The notes: generated by a model from the sequence alone, not told the origin. A DNA stretch of 64,000 nucleotides from Cinnamomum chago (GCA_038049695.1 CP142452.1:70437501-70501500); one strand, 5' to 3'; counted from the stretch's first letter, positions 1 through 11,571 are shown. Program-made: numbers and translations.

Positions 1-217
1 TTTGAATTTTTTTCAAAAGCAAGGGTAAAATAGTCTTTATCTCTGTACCTCACAAACAAACAAAATTATACTTTTTCACTTTCTTTCCCCTTACTTTTTT
101 ACTTCCCAAACAACTGGATGAAAAATTAATTTCCCCTCCCCTCCCCTTCATTTTCCTTCCCCCTCAAATTTTCCCTCCCCTCCCCTCCCCTCCCCTCCTC
201 CCTTCACAAATGGACCC
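1..217. mobile_element. Tourist-like MITE, partial (left end outside window)
   Basis: The right end of a non-autonomous PIF/Harbinger (Tourist-type) element. Its terminal sequence, read inward on the minus strand, begins GGGTCCATTTGTGAAGGG and is followed by C/T-rich DNA. It abuts the trinucleotide TAA at 218-220, the usual Tourist target duplication. Almost the whole interior matches the left half of the next element in inverted orientation, from the terminal region through the purine/pyrimidine tract to the AACAAACAAAA segment, so the two are related copies lying head to head. No coding capacity is seen. The family call rests on TAA plus the terminal motif. The left end cannot be seen. Confidence 0.55.
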
Positions 218-220
218 TAA

Positions 221-659
221 CCCTCCGTTTGGGAAGGGGAGAGGGGAGGGGAGGACAAATTTGAGGGGGAAGGAAAATGAAGGGGAGGGGGAGGGGAGGG
301 AAAATTAATTTTACCTCCTCTTATTTGGGAAGTCAAAAAGTAGGAGGAAGAAAAGTGAAAAAGTAGGGTTTTGTTTGTTTGTGAGATAGAGAGAAAATTA
401 CCGTTTTGTCCTTACTTTTGTAAAGACTTTAAAATTATCTTTTACATATAAATGACAATTTAGTCATTTTGTCCATTTTTCCCTCCTTTCCCCCCATTTT
501 CCCCCTTGTTTTGGGTGGAAAAATTTTTCACCCTTTTCCCCCCACCTCATCCCCCCCATTTTCCCTCCCTCTTTCTCAAACACCATCAAAAAAAATTTCT
601 CCCCCACTTTCCGCCCTTTTTTCCCCTCCTCCCATTTTTCCCCCTTCCCAAACGGAGGG
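221..659. mobile_element. Tourist-like MITE (PIF/Harbinger), complete
   Basis: The terminal inverted repeats are perfect over 19 bases: CCCTCCGTTTGGGAAGGGG at 221-239 and its reverse complement at 641-659. They are flanked by TAA on both sides (218-220 and 660-662), the 3-base target duplication of PIF/Harbinger elements. The element is 439 bases long and has no transposase. The interior is C/T-rich on one strand and G/A-rich on the other. Open frames inside it are low-complexity artefacts of this composition. Confidence 0.78.
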
Positions 660-1065
660 TAACAGTCCACCCGAATCCATTAATATCGTGTGGAGATTCA
701 TGTCATGTTAACTGGTCATCCATACTCCTCATCTTACTTCTATCTTCCCTGGCTTGTATTTCAAATGACTCCGAGGCACTTATTTATAGCTGTGCCCCGG
801 TCGGTTTGTGGATGGATCTTCAGAGGCGATTCCAGAAATGGGCGGCATGACTTTATTTATGTTCACACATCAAATACGGTGGGACGTGGATCAACCGCTG
901 CAATATGATTGAGGCGGCTGAATTTTCTGTAATGGTTTCAATCGGTGGACTATTCTAGAAAGAGACCGCCGGAGAAAGAGAGAGTCTTCTCGAGAGGGAG
1001 ACTTCTTGTCTCTAGATCATGTGAGACATCATCACATGGGAGATGGCCCAGTTGTTTGACTAACA
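660..1065. other. Unassigned sequence
   Basis: Mixed-composition DNA with short open frames only. It has a few GC-richer stretches (about 790-900) that could be an old gene scrap, but no family, splice pattern or repeat partner was recognised. Confidence 0.3.
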
Positions 1066-1180
1066 GCCAGTACATGCGCAACTTGTAAACCCAACGTGCG
1101 ACACTATTTCAAGACTTCTTCTGGGTCTTTACAAATATTTGAAGGGTTTTTTTTTTTAATTATCCCATATATCTAATCAA
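1066..1180 (+). repeat. Interspersed repeat R1, partial copy (R1e)
   Basis: The stretch starting GCCAGTACATGCGCAAC and running through TTCTTCTGGGTCTTTACAAA to the ATTATCCCATAT segment matches the inner end of the R1 repeat seen inverted at 26,990-27,120 and direct at 44,990-45,060. Only about 115 bases are shared. At the place where the 45-kb copy holds a Mutator-like element, this copy is uninterrupted. Confidence 0.6.
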
Positions 1181-2634
1181 AAGGAGATATTCCTATAGGA
1201 GATATCTCTCACTTTATTTGAGAGATATCTATTTAAAGGGAGATGCTCCGGTGTTTAACTCTTCAATCCATCTTCACCTTGTGAGATATGTGATTTCTAT
1301 CACAGCTTTTCTTTCCTGCTTCCCATGCCTAGTGTCTGTTGGGGTCGCCCATCCTTAATTAGCAAGCAAGATTTTAACAATGCAACCCCTGTCAAAGCAA
1401 GTCAGCTAAATGAAATGAAATCAAATTCTTTGTAAATTGTGGAACCACAAGAGCGTCATTCAATTTAATTTTACCACTAGCACAAACCCCCGTGGTTAGT
1501 CTCTTTCGAATTAAATAAAAGTTAAAAATCAATAAATTAATTTAACACTCAAATTAATTAGTAATAAAAAAGAAAATATATGGATTAAGTGACATATGTG
1601 GCACGCATACCATGGGTCCCACATCAGATCAAATATGGCATATGCCAAGAGAAAATATAATCTCATTTAATGTAAGAACTCAATCTGTGTCTCTACAAAT
1701 AAGACTTCCAATACGATTAGTGAAGTGAATGTAGATCTTTTGAGAAAGAAATCTTTAATAAGTGTGAATCTTTTAAACTTATTTATATAATATAGAGTAG
1801 CCATGATTGGATTATAATAAATCTGGATTTTCATTTTGAAGATCTGGGTCTTATTTGTCTGCACTCTCTCTTCAACTCAGGCGGGTGGAAGATGTCTCCT
1901 TTCTTTTGCTTTGACATGCAGACAAAGGGAGTAGAAACCATCACTTTCTATTTATTTCCTTTTTAAAGTGATAGAAAACCATAGCTTTCTATCTATTTCT
2001 CTTCATTGTACGGGAAGGACAAGAGCAGGTAAAAAGATACCACTCTTTCCTCTTTTCTTCTTTGAGGGGACTATCCCGGCAATAGTACCCATTGAAAATG
2101 GGAAGGGTGTTACTGTTTACACTCACTCTAGTGGCTATGCTATAATAATTGGATGGGTGTAAATGTAAGTCCCATCTAAAAAGAGAAGCCACTGGCTATA
2201 CCATTGTGTCGCCTCGATTTTCATGCATATAATAAAAAAGGGAAAAATCTATATACAGATGTACTTTTACTTTATAGAGATGTACGGTCTTTTAAGTAAA
2301 TGTTTTTCAAGTGGATACATGTGCCAGTACAGTGAGTTATGGCAAATCACTACCGGTTTTGTGGACATGGTCCCTGACAAGTATCAACTCAAATTTAATT
2401 TGAATTGATAACCACTGTTGAGTTGATGTGACTATCTTCGCACCCAAGTTAAACCCAAATCACTTTAACCCAACAGTGACTATCAATTCAAATTAAATGC
2501 AATTCTAATGGGTCAAGTCTCATTGGATTTTATAATATAAATTTTTTGCTTTTCGATATTATAATTACAATAAAGCTTCTTAATTGTGTAAGAGGATTTG
2601 GAAAGCACAACCCTCACTTAAATTTTAATTTCAA
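1181..2634. other. AT-rich intergenic DNA
   Basis: No gene is seen. A short imperfect palindrome around GGAGATATCTCTC lies near 1,198-1,232. At about 1,925-1,995 two units resembling the reverse complement of the 43-base minisatellite at 27,562-27,820 (ATCACTTTCTAT) are visible, so the same motif exists at two places in the window. Confidence 0.4.
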
Positions 2635-2852
2635 GGGGTTGGTAAGTGGTCAGGTGCACAGTTCCTCCTTCTTTTGGATCTAGACGTCTTAGTATTGATC
2701 CCCGGTTCCTCCCTTTTTTAGGAATCTAATGTTGAGTCCACTAGTACTACCACCTTAAGGCCATAGGGGTGTTTATCCGGCTTCCTTCTACGCCCGCCCG
2801 AAGGGATTAGCTCAGTCCAAAAGGTTGGAAACCCTCCGATATAAAAAAAAAA
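2635..2852 (+). mobile_element. tRNA-type SINE
   Basis: About 218 bases beginning GGGGTTGGTAAGTGGTCAGG, which resembles an RNA polymerase III A box. A B-box-like stretch (GTATTGATCCCCGGTTCC) follows about 50 bases on, then a body without coding capacity and an A-rich tail at 2,841-2,852. The flanks look like an imperfect target-site duplication: CCTCACTTAA occurs just before the element (2,612-2,621) and again right after the A tail (2,853-2,862), each followed by a similar AT stretch. The layout of pol III boxes, A tail and long target duplication is that of a plant SINE. The family name is not recognised. Confidence 0.6.
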
Positions 2853-5800
2853 CCTCACTTAAGATTTTCATCTTTGAACCACCCACTTTACTACCCATGA
2901 TATGTGTTCTAGAGCCCATTAGAAAGGGAAAGAAATTTAGAATACTTATAAATGGCATGGGATAGTGCAGGCAACCAAATTATCAACTCACCCAAAATCC
3001 CCACTCAAAATCACAATTCATAAATCCAACCGCCTGAAAATCAGACAAAGCCATTACCAAACCCCCTCTAAATAGAAGTGGGTCAGGCAAGTCAACCATT
3101 TAGCTCAACCTGTTGCTATCTGCTGATGGGAGCAAGTGAAATCAAATAATCCACGTCACCCACACACTTCATTTCAATGGGATGTGTATAGATCTTTAAA
3201 AATGGAAGTTGTCCTCGGTGCCATATCTCCAAATTTTACATTACTAGTAGTTGGTATCACAATAGGATTGAGCACGGGATTGATGACATTTTTAATGTAC
3301 ATATATAATTAATTTTTTAAAATAAAGTTACAAAAGCTTTTCACATTTCTTTTAATCAAGTCTTCTCCATAAATTTTTTTTTTCAGAAATGACAAAAATA
3401 CTCTTATTTTATTTTTTAAAATTTGTATTTAATAAATTATTATTTTTAAAAACAAGATCAAAGTCCAATACAAATGACCTAGTGGAGCCCGCTTCAACTG
3501 CATTTATGGGTGGATGGTTAAGAATAGAGAATTCTAAGTGACTAAAAAACTACCTTAATTAAATGATTATGATCACCGAAATCAAGATGGCTAGTTTTAG
3601 GGAGGCAAAATATTAAGAAAAAAAAAGTTTTTCACATGGGGAGGGTATTTTTGTTATTTCTCAAAAAATTGATGACAAGGGCTTGATTGAAAGAATTTTG
3701 TATAACTTTTATACTTTTATGAAATACCCAAATCTTCATATACCTTTTTTGAAAATGGGCCAAAAGTTTTATAAACTTTTGAAATTTTCACTATATAATT
3801 AATGAGACATAAGATAGTCTTTTTTTATGGGTAACAAGTTAAACTTAGAGGATTTTAAAGGAAAAAAAAATCGTTAGTTGGTCATTATACGAAAAAGGAC
3901 AATACTTCGGGCCACATAAATAGGGTATGTCTGACCCCATTTGATTTTTTCTTAAGTACGAGGGGTACGATGCTAGCATCACTCGTGTTTGGCGGGTGTA
4001 AAGCTAACGTTGCTCTGCTTGATTTTCTTAAAAACTAAAACTCCCTTCGTTTTCCAATTCTTGTTAAAAAATGGATTGTTGCGCACCATACGCTTTTGGT
4101 GCTCTGTCTATCTTCAATTACCGAAAGAATACACTTTGAATACTATCCATCAAAGAAAGTGTGTGGAGAACAAACCTTTATGACCCTTCTGGCGATAAGA
4201 GATCATAAATACAAGAGGAGAAATTGAAGAATGAGCCCGGAAAATCTCTTTCATGTGGGTCAAGATCTTCTTCTCCTTCATGGGTATATGGGACAAGCCA
4301 TCATTTCATCTATTTCAACATGTATCTTATTGTAACTATGATTTTATCATCATCTCCGCACATACTTGTCATTGAGATGTTTGAAAATGGCGAGGTGAGT
4401 TGATCCAATGAGATTTGATATAGTGTTTTTTTAAGAAAAAGAATACAGACGAATGGAATGAAAAAAAAAAGAAAAAAAAGTGGGTGAAAAAAACTGAAAA
4501 AGAAAGTGAAAATATATCAGTGCATGGTGACGATAGTGTCGCCGAGTACTATCGTCCAATTTTTATTTTGGTGAGACTATCATCACGCAGCCCATATTAA
4601 AAAAAAAAAAATGGTGGGACGCCTGAAATTGTATGGCCTGGACTACCGTGTCCTTTACGGAACAATGGCAAAGGTATAAAATAATCATACTAATGCAAAA
4701 CAAGCACAATACAAGAATTGAAATGAAAGAAAACTTACAACCACACTTGAAACATAACATTGTGCTAATTATATTATCAATAATCTGAATAATCTATAAA
4801 TATGAGATAAACTCTTATCAAAAACAAATTTTCAGAATATGACAGTGGAAGGAATATAAATTATCGAACCCACTTAAAAGGGCCAAATGAGACAATAGGG
4901 TTACTTTCCGGAGTCCGGAGTCATTGGATGCTCTGCACACTGATCACTGTACGATCCACGTTCATTAAATGAAAAGTCAGACTCAGACATCCTTGCGGTT
5001 ATTCAGTAATTAATTCGGAGTTCAGACCCCTAATAAAAATACATCTGCCGTACATGAAACCTCATAATTGCAATTGACAGATTTAAAAAATATTTACTTA
5101 AAAGACTGTGCATCTCTATACAGCAAAAGTACATCTCCCATTCTTGTCTTGCATCAGCCATCTTGTTTTCATCCTCCGGCACATGTTACATCATCACGCT
5201 TGGAGGTAATAAGTGTCACATCCATCTCCTCGGGGGCGTGCGATAAAAGAGAGCAAATCATTTTTTTTTAGTGCAGGTGGATTAGATCAGACCCAATCCG
5301 ATTCGATTTTGACCCGGACCCAGCATAACCGTTGCATCACTCTGCAGGGAACCAAGTTCAAGGGTTTGAGTGCTGTAGCCCCACCCAAAGTGTAAAATAA
5401 AAAAAAAAAAAAAAACTCTTACAAATTATAAAAATTAATATGTTTTTTTAACATTAGCCCCCTTCCTAATAATTTTTATCATTTAAAATTGGTTGCACAT
5501 TTTTTCTTTTTAAAATTTTACTTTTCGTTATTAACGGTATTTTTTTAATTTTATTTTTGCTTCTAAATTGATTGTTCATTATCACCAAAAGAGATGTTCT
5601 TGTTCTACCGATAAAAAAAATAGGTTCTTGCTCTGCGTCATCTATTTAAGTATTTTTTTGTCGTTATTTGAGGATTTTACCAGAAAAATCACATTACATG
5701 CAGACTACACCTAAAAGGCTCTCTTAGCTTCCCTTGCACGAAAGTGGGCCTTTTGGTGTAGTTTGCATCTAAGGTGGTTTTTCCTATAAAATTCTCTTTT

Positions 5801-6114
5801 TGTTTTTGTTTATTAGCATTACTATGCTTCAAATGAGTTGTTTGCCAGTTGAGAATTACTATAATACGGAAAACTCTGTTTTGTTTTGTTTATTTGCATT
5901 ACTATGAGTTGTTCTGCCTCATCCAGTTTTGTTTTATTTATTTTTGCTGTGTGACACACGTGCACACCATGGAAAAATCTCTGGCTCAGCTGGACGAGTA
6001 AAGTGCATATGATAGTTGAATTTCTCAGTGATGGTTATTATTAGTTTTTACTGTAACTTTTTAGTGACTTCTATGAATTTTTTTTCAAATTACTTACGGC
6101 TTGTTGTCTAATAG
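2853..6114. other. AT-rich DNA upstream of the host-gene exon
   Basis: No further exon of the host gene could be found here, although the family would have exons coding for the transit peptide, the membrane segments and a stretch before the exon at 6,115. The region holds homopolymer tracts, an inverted repeat (5,675-5,790, listed separately) and short open frames without recognisable products. It may be intron, flank or both. Confidence 0.4.
5675..5790. repeat. Short inverted repeat (foldback or MITE-like)
   Basis: Two arms of about 46 bases (5,675-5,721 and 5,744-5,790) are imperfect reverse complements, with cores CAGACTACACCTAAAAGGC and GCCTTTTGGTGTAGTTTGC, separated by about 22 bases. 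The outer ends read TTTTACCAGAAAAATC and its counterpart, reminiscent of Mutator-like termini (compare TACCGGAAAAAT at 36,708 and 45,072). No target duplication was found. Confidence 0.5.
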
Positions 6115-6202
6115 GTTTCTTTTAATGGAGGACTGGGAAGCTTGGTGCTTGATACCATTGGTCATACTCTTGAGTAAAAAATATCATAACAGAGTTATTC
6201 AA
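6115..6202 (+). pseudogene. Exon of FtsH-related chloroplast metallopeptidase-like host gene
   Basis: An exon bounded by a TAATAG acceptor and a GTAAGT donor. It encodes VSFNGGLGSLVLDTIGHTL and, one base out of frame, a stretch ending YHNRVIQ. This matches, from memory of the family, the segment that sits just before the HEAGH zinc motif in plant chloroplast proteins related to FtsH (VIRESCENT3 and stress-regulated-protein types). Those proteins are membrane-anchored and carry a peptidase-M41-like domain. The exon is 88 bases where 87 would keep frame, because of one extra base in the CTCTTGAGT region; this puts a stop in frame. The next exon of the gene is at 17,257. Upstream exons were not found. 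Confidence 0.72.
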
Positions 6203-6552
6203 GTAAGTGTCACCTTTGTCTGCACATATATTGTCTACACAAATTCTATTCTAGTATCTCTTTTTTTTTTTTTTCAAAATTTAAAAATTTATCGTGATAA
6301 ATAATCTTATCATGATTTATTGTTAGAAAATTTTTTACTCATGACCCATCCATTGTAATTGGCACTGAAATGAGCTTAAAATGGTTAGATTTTTGAGGAA
6401 ACAGAAACCCCACCACCGAGTTGTTGTTTGATTTAATAATAAAGTATGTTTATTTTAGAACAATGAATGAAAGTAAAATTGGTCTCTCTAAATTTGTAAT
6501 CTATAACCCAATAAAATAATTATAATCCATTTTTTAAAGCCACTTTGTAAGC
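6203..6552 (+). other. Intron of the host gene, upstream of the duplicated block
   Basis: AT-rich sequence following the GTAAGT donor. It has a T-run near 6,260 and no recognised feature. It is not part of the block shared with 38,885-41,085. Confidence 0.45.
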
Positions 6553-7058
6553 GGGACATACCGTTCAATGCAGAATTAGGTAATCAATGCATATGATCAT
6601 ATGGACATACCTTTCAATATGAGGCCAGCCGGCTTAAATTCTCTGTACACAGAACCGGCATAAAAGTTGAATAAAAAGGGTCAGAGTAATGGAAGAAGCA
6701 GGGCCAAGGGGGTTTCCTCTTTTATTTTTGACCTTGGGACCCATTGGCCCTGCCCCAGTGGACAGGGTGGGTTTTCTGGAAATAAACCTAAAATACCTTT
6801 ACCTTTTCCATTGTGCACTGGCCTCCCATGTAGCATATTGGGACAACTGGGTGGTTCTTTATGAGCTAGCATCCGCATTCTTTCTCCTCACTACAACACT
6901 ATGCACCCCTCCCAACACTGAATGTTTTAGTGTTCTCAATAAATAAAAAAAAGATTAATGTTTTCCAGCTCCCCTGGAATTTCTCGTGGCTGGCAAACTG
7001 AGCTGTTCGGAGCGAGTAACTGGTCAAATCCTTGTGCTTGTATCAGGGTGTTTACAGG

Positions 7059-7762
7059 TGTAAGTGCAAGAATAATATACTCACAAGATCAGGAGGCCTT
7101 CTAGGACTTACTCAATGCATGGAGGAGATAGCTACGACGGTCTGAATCTGGGAGAGAAGAAAGACAAAGGTCAGAGGACCCTGGCTCTGGGCAGCGCAGG
7201 GCTCTCCGATGCTTAAGTCAGCAATCGATCGGAGAAGAAGAAGAAGGAGTCGTCCTTTGGAAGAGAATGCTTACCTCCCTCTTCATATGGCTCGTGCCTT
7301 ATATATGGAACAGTTTTGGGTGAGTGCCAGTGGGCTTTGTGATGTGACCTGGGTCACATCAGCTCACAAAGTCATTAATGAAGGTCCATCACAAGCCTCC
7401 TTGCATTTAATGTGGGTCCGATCAGCCCACACTGCATTTAATGCTAGTCACATTGGGCCTGATCTTGCCCTGATCTGGTGGTGGCTGAAGTCCCATCAGA
7501 CCCCTTCCTTGGGCCTTGCCACGACAGGGCCGTGGCTGTTAGCTGTAAGCGCAATACTGCATTGCCGAGCTTGCATTGCCGAGACTGAACGGGATGTGCG
7601 GCCGAACTGAATGCTGTTTGACCGAGACCAGCATGTAGTGCCGAGACCGATATGGATCGGGTTGTAGCCGAGATTAAGGGACATGGTCCCCACGCAGTAG
7701 CATACCCGAGCACACCCTTGCCGAGATCAAGAAACTCCAGTTCACGCAATGGGCCCCACACA
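7059..7762 (-). repeat. 3' LTR of gypsy element 1
   Basis: The 704-base left LTR (3' LTR in element orientation), starting TGTAAGTGCAAG and ending CCCCACACA. It matches 16,211-16,914 with about five substitutions. The inner flank on the minus strand is the purine-rich AGCTAAGGGGCTAT, a polypurine tract. A TATATAAGG box on the minus strand is at 7,297-7,305. Confidence 0.93.
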
Positions 7763-8425
7763 ATAGCCCCTTAGCTCTTGACCTCTAGGGTTTCATCGGG
7801 CTCTAGGGTTAAGAGCTGGACCGATCTTCCGAAACCGATAATGCTCATCTTCCCTTCGCCTTCTAATTAAGGATTCTGACTCGTTCGGCGTTGGACGCCG
7901 CCATTGTTTCGTTGGCCAGATATAATAAAGGGGGGTAATAAATGCGGAGGCTATGATTATCATAGGAAGGCGAACCATCGCCGTCTTAGCGCCACGCGTT
8001 ATCGCTTGATAGGCCTCCTTGTCTTTTCGAGGAGGCGTGCGACGCAAGCCGAGGCGACACCTCACGCGTGTCTCGCTTCGAATTCCGGAATGGCGCCCAT
8101 ACCTGCCCTTTATATTCACTTTCGTTTTCTTCCTTTGCCACTTTCACTCCCTGAACTCGTCGAAGCTCTGCTAGAACCCCTGCAAGAGCCTCCTACTCGC
8201 CTGAATCTTCTCCGCTAGGATTCCTATCGCCAGGACTTCTTCTGCTAGGACCGGTGAGGGAGCAACGGTTGGCCCTGAGACCTCGCCTGAGCTTGTGAGT
8301 GTCTCTGCTCTGGCCCTCTTTTCTTTATTTTTCGTTTCTGTTGACAGTTCCTTCTAGGGTTTCTTCCATCCCCCAACCCCTCTGCTGCCTTCACCCTTAG
8401 AGCTGTAGGGTTTCTTAGATTAGAA
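7763..8425 (+). other. Leader of the opposite-strand ORF in gypsy element 1
   Basis: The sequence between the 3' LTR and the extra ORF. It is GC-richer than the surrounding host DNA and contains CT-rich stretches. If the extra ORF is expressed, its promoter and 5' untranslated region should lie here or in the LTR. A TTTATATTC stretch near 8,108 is a weak TATA candidate. Confidence 0.4.
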
Positions 8426-10561
8426 ATGGGGGTTTTCAGCCATTGGATCGACTCCCCTGTAGGCCTGGCCCAACTTAGGGCTAAGTTTGCGATCCCGGAG
8501 GATGTCCGGATAAAGGCCTCCGATAGAACATCTGGCTATACTTTCAGTGACGGCTGGATGCCATTTCCTCTTGTGGCCATCATCGAGGGGGGAGTTAGGT
8601 TCCCCCTCAGTCCCTTGCTTCGGTCATGCCTCCGAACCTGGAACCTTTGTCCGTGCCAGCTAATGCCCAACGGTTTTAAAATAATCATGGGCGTCGCCGA
8701 ACTGAACAAGATCCTAGGAATTGACCTCGGCGTCCATGACATTGAGGACGTTTACGACCTCTGCAAGACCCGGGATGGCGGCACATATTACCTCCGGGTC
8801 AAAGCCAAATGCTCGCCACTTGTCACGGCCTTGGAGGATTCGAACAAGTACGCCGGAGACGACCGATTATTCGTCTCGGGCAGCTGGGAGTTCGGGCCTG
8901 CCGAGTCCGAGACCACGAGGAGGATCCAGGTTCCGAGATCCATCGGCACACCCCCGAGTAATGCCCCATTCCCTCTCTTGGGATTTGAATGCTTTTGGGA
9001 CTGCCTTTGTCAGCTCTTAATTCTGCTCTTCTATTCTTCTGCAGGTTACCACCAACGGCAGCGAGACGCCCGGTTTGACCGTTGGCGACGGAACAAGGAG
9101 TGGCTAGACGCCATCTACAATTACCGAGGCCATTACAACAGGGCCGCCTTCTCCCTCCTCGCGTACGAGCCGACATATGCGTCCTACACACGGAGGTCGG
9201 GACGCCCGGGAGATACTGTTCCCGTTCTAGCCGAATCCAGCGGTGCCGCTTCGGTTGCGGAGGCTTCCGCTGCGATCGCCGTGTTTGCAGGCATCCCGAT
9301 AAGGGAGATCGAAGACTATTCCTCCGAGACCGAGGATATGGAGAGGCGCAGGCCCACGTATCAACCGCGGAATCTGGCGGATGCGATATTTGGCGGGCGG
9401 AAGGCAGCCCCCCGTGCCGAACCTACCCCCTCCAGCGCAATCGTCCCTTCCCCCGCCGAGGCCATCTCCACCACAGATCCAGAGCGGGAAAGGCCTAGGA
9501 AATGGGCGAAGGGAAAGGAACCGGTCCATGAGGAGCGACCGCGGCAACGTCCTCCCCAAGCTGTGAGGGAGGAGAGAGACGCGGATAGAGCCCTGACGCC
9601 GGCGTCCCCATTGGCGGAGCGGCGCTCCGATTCCCCCACCCCGACTGTCTCGGCCGAACCGGCGGCCTTTAGGCCCGACCTCGAACTGCGGCGAGGAAGG
9701 CCAATAAATGTGGAGGACAAGCTGGCGGGGAACCCGGCCCTGATCGCGGCACTTGGCCGAGCTTGCGCACTCCCCAAGGATATGGAGAGGCACAAGTCCG
9801 AGGATAGTCCCCAGCTACTCATGAGGACGATGCAGCATTCCCTCGCGGTAAGCTTTTGCTCTCTCAAGTAATGGTTGTCCCCTTTGATTTTCAGTGTAGT
9901 ACTAATTCATTTTCTTGCTTCCTTGCAGACCGTCCAGAGACTTCAAATAGTCATGGACAGAGTAATGGAGGAGGACGGTCGGCTGAGTCGCCTCACAGAA
10001 GAAAAGAAGAAAGCCGATACCGAACTGCGAGCGGCAAAGGAGGAGCTGAAGGCGGAGGCGGCCAAGAACGCAGAGCTCAACGCGCAGTCCGATCTGATGT
10101 CAAGCGAGCTCTGCAAGGTGAAGTCTGAGAGCTTCGAGTGGCAGGGGAAGTTCCAGGCAGAGGGGAAAAGGTTGGCGGGGCTCTTGGCCGAGCTTGAACA
10201 GGAAAGGAAGGAAAAAGAGGAACTCCGAGCGTCCCGGCAGGCCGAGATCGACGCCGCCTTCCTAGACGGAACTGAGGACGCTGGGCAAAATTATCTTGAT
10301 CAAATCGACGCGCTCAGTCCGAAGCTGTTCCGACTCGGCTGTGAGGCTGTGCTCAAGAAGATGGGCGTCCCTGAGGATGACCCGATTTATCAAGACCTCC
10401 CCGAGTTCGGAGCTGCCTCCCTAGCTGAAGCCTCAGCCGAGATCCCTGCCACTCCGGCCGAAGCCCCTGCTGAGCCGACGCCCGCCCCCTCTGAAGCCGC
10501 TCTTCCAGCCGAGGCCGCTGTGGTCGTTATTGAAGACACAGAAGTGGGGCCGTCGGCCTGA
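8426..10561 (+). CDS. Extra ORF of gypsy element 1: Transposase_28-type domain plus coiled coil
   Basis: A long ORF antisense to gag-pol. The first ~170 residues (LRAKFAIPEDVRI, then RFPLSPLLRSCLR, then LMPNGFKIIMGV) resemble the plant domain called putative gypsy-type transposon (Transposase_28), known from extra ORFs of Tat-lineage elements. Then come a basic, proline-rich middle and, from about 9,929, an Ala/Glu/Lys-rich coiled coil with an Ala/Pro/Glu tail ending at 10,561. Two short introns fit consensus sites: 8,958-9,044 (GT to TTCTGCAG) and 9,848-9,928 (GTAAGC to CCTTGCAG). The function of such ORFs is unknown; gag-like or nucleic-acid-binding roles are guesses. The start at 8,426 is the first ATG of the domain frame. 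Confidence 0.72.
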
Positions 10562-10924
10562 CTTCCATTTTTCTTGTCTTGTTATACAAAATGTAATCCT
10601 TGTTTCGAATTGTCTTGATCAGAAATCGTGATGAATGGAAAATGTAAGCTTCAATGTACATACCATATTATCAATGAATTTCGGACATTTTTTCCCGTAC
10701 TTGTCTCCTCTGCGTTCCGCTGTGCTATGTTTGGTTTTGATTCGCTTTCATTTGTTTGCGCTTTCCGTGAGTGTTGTAAATTTGGATGTGAGTTCGGACT
10801 AGAGTAGACCGACCAGATTAGGGTTCCTTGCGAGCGCTCTGACCCCTTGGAGGCCACATTTATTTTGGCGAAAACGAAGAATCACATCAGACCTAAGGCA
10901 GCGATAAGACTGGGTGCCATTATC
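10562..10924. other. Spacer after the extra ORF of gypsy element 1
   Basis: Probable 3' untranslated region of the plus-strand ORF. It is AT-richer, with GTTATACAAAATGTAATCC and ATCAATGAATTTC stretches. No feature beyond that is seen before the tandem array. Confidence 0.35.
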
Positions 10925-11460
10925 GTCTGGTGCCGTTTCGGCTGGTCTATGTGGCTGAGTGCCAACCATAACCTTAACTAGTTCGGCTGCTCGTCTAGGT
11001 GGCTGAGTGCCATCCTTAGATATGGGCCGTTTCGGCAGCTCGTTTAGGTGGCTGAGTGCCATCCTGAGACATGGGCCGTTTCGGCTGCTCATCTAGGTGG
11101 CTGAGTGCCATCCTGAGACATGGGCCGTTTCGGCTGCTCATCTAGGTGGCTGAGTGCCAGCCTTAGATATGGGCCGTTTCGGCTGCTCGTCTAGGTGGCT
11201 GAGTGCCATCCTGAGACATGGATCGTTTCGGCTGCTCATCTAGGTGGCTGAGTGCCATCCTGAGACATGGGCCGTTTCGGCTGCTCATCTAGGTGGCTGA
11301 GTGCCAACCTTAGAGATGAGCCGTTTCGGCTGCTCATCTAGGTGGCTGAGTGTCAGCCTTAGATATGGGCCGTTTCGGCAGCTCATCTAGGTGGCTGAGT
11401 GCCAGCCTTAGATATTGGCCGTTTCGGCTGCTCATCTAGGTGGCTGAGTGCCAACCTTAG
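10925..11460 (-). repeat. 49-base tandem repeat array in gypsy element 1
   Basis: About eleven units with the core GGTGGCTGAGTGCCA, followed by a C/T-A-G stretch and GGGCCGTTTCGGCTGCTC. Cores at 10,998, 11,047, 11,096 and 11,145 give a period of 49. It lies between the integrase end and the opposite-strand ORF. Variable tandem repeats in the 3' untranslated region are known in Tat-lineage elements and can seed satellites. Confidence 0.85.
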
Positions 11461-11571
11461 ACGGTCTTCCATATTCGCATCATTGTCGCTGTCACATTGC
11501 CATTGATCATCAACTTGCCCCAAAACGAACGTAGTTCTATTAAATCCAGAAGCACTGTACAAACATACAAA

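Noticed and set aside
464-908. Open frames over the C/T-rich DNA at the left end
   Set aside because: They lie in the Tourist-like MITE and its flank, have low-complexity products and no family match.
2635-2700. tRNA gene
   Set aside because: A- and B-box-like motifs are present, but no cloverleaf could be built by eye, and the A tail and target duplication fit a SINE.
7209-8218. Open frames in the left LTR and leader of gypsy element 1 (also 16,361-16,922)
   Set aside because: The same frames occur in both LTRs because the LTRs are identical; no protein family match, and LTRs are non-coding.
10925-11460. Possible CRISPR-like array
   Set aside because: Units are contiguous and lack unique spacers. 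It is a minisatellite inside a plant retrotransposon.
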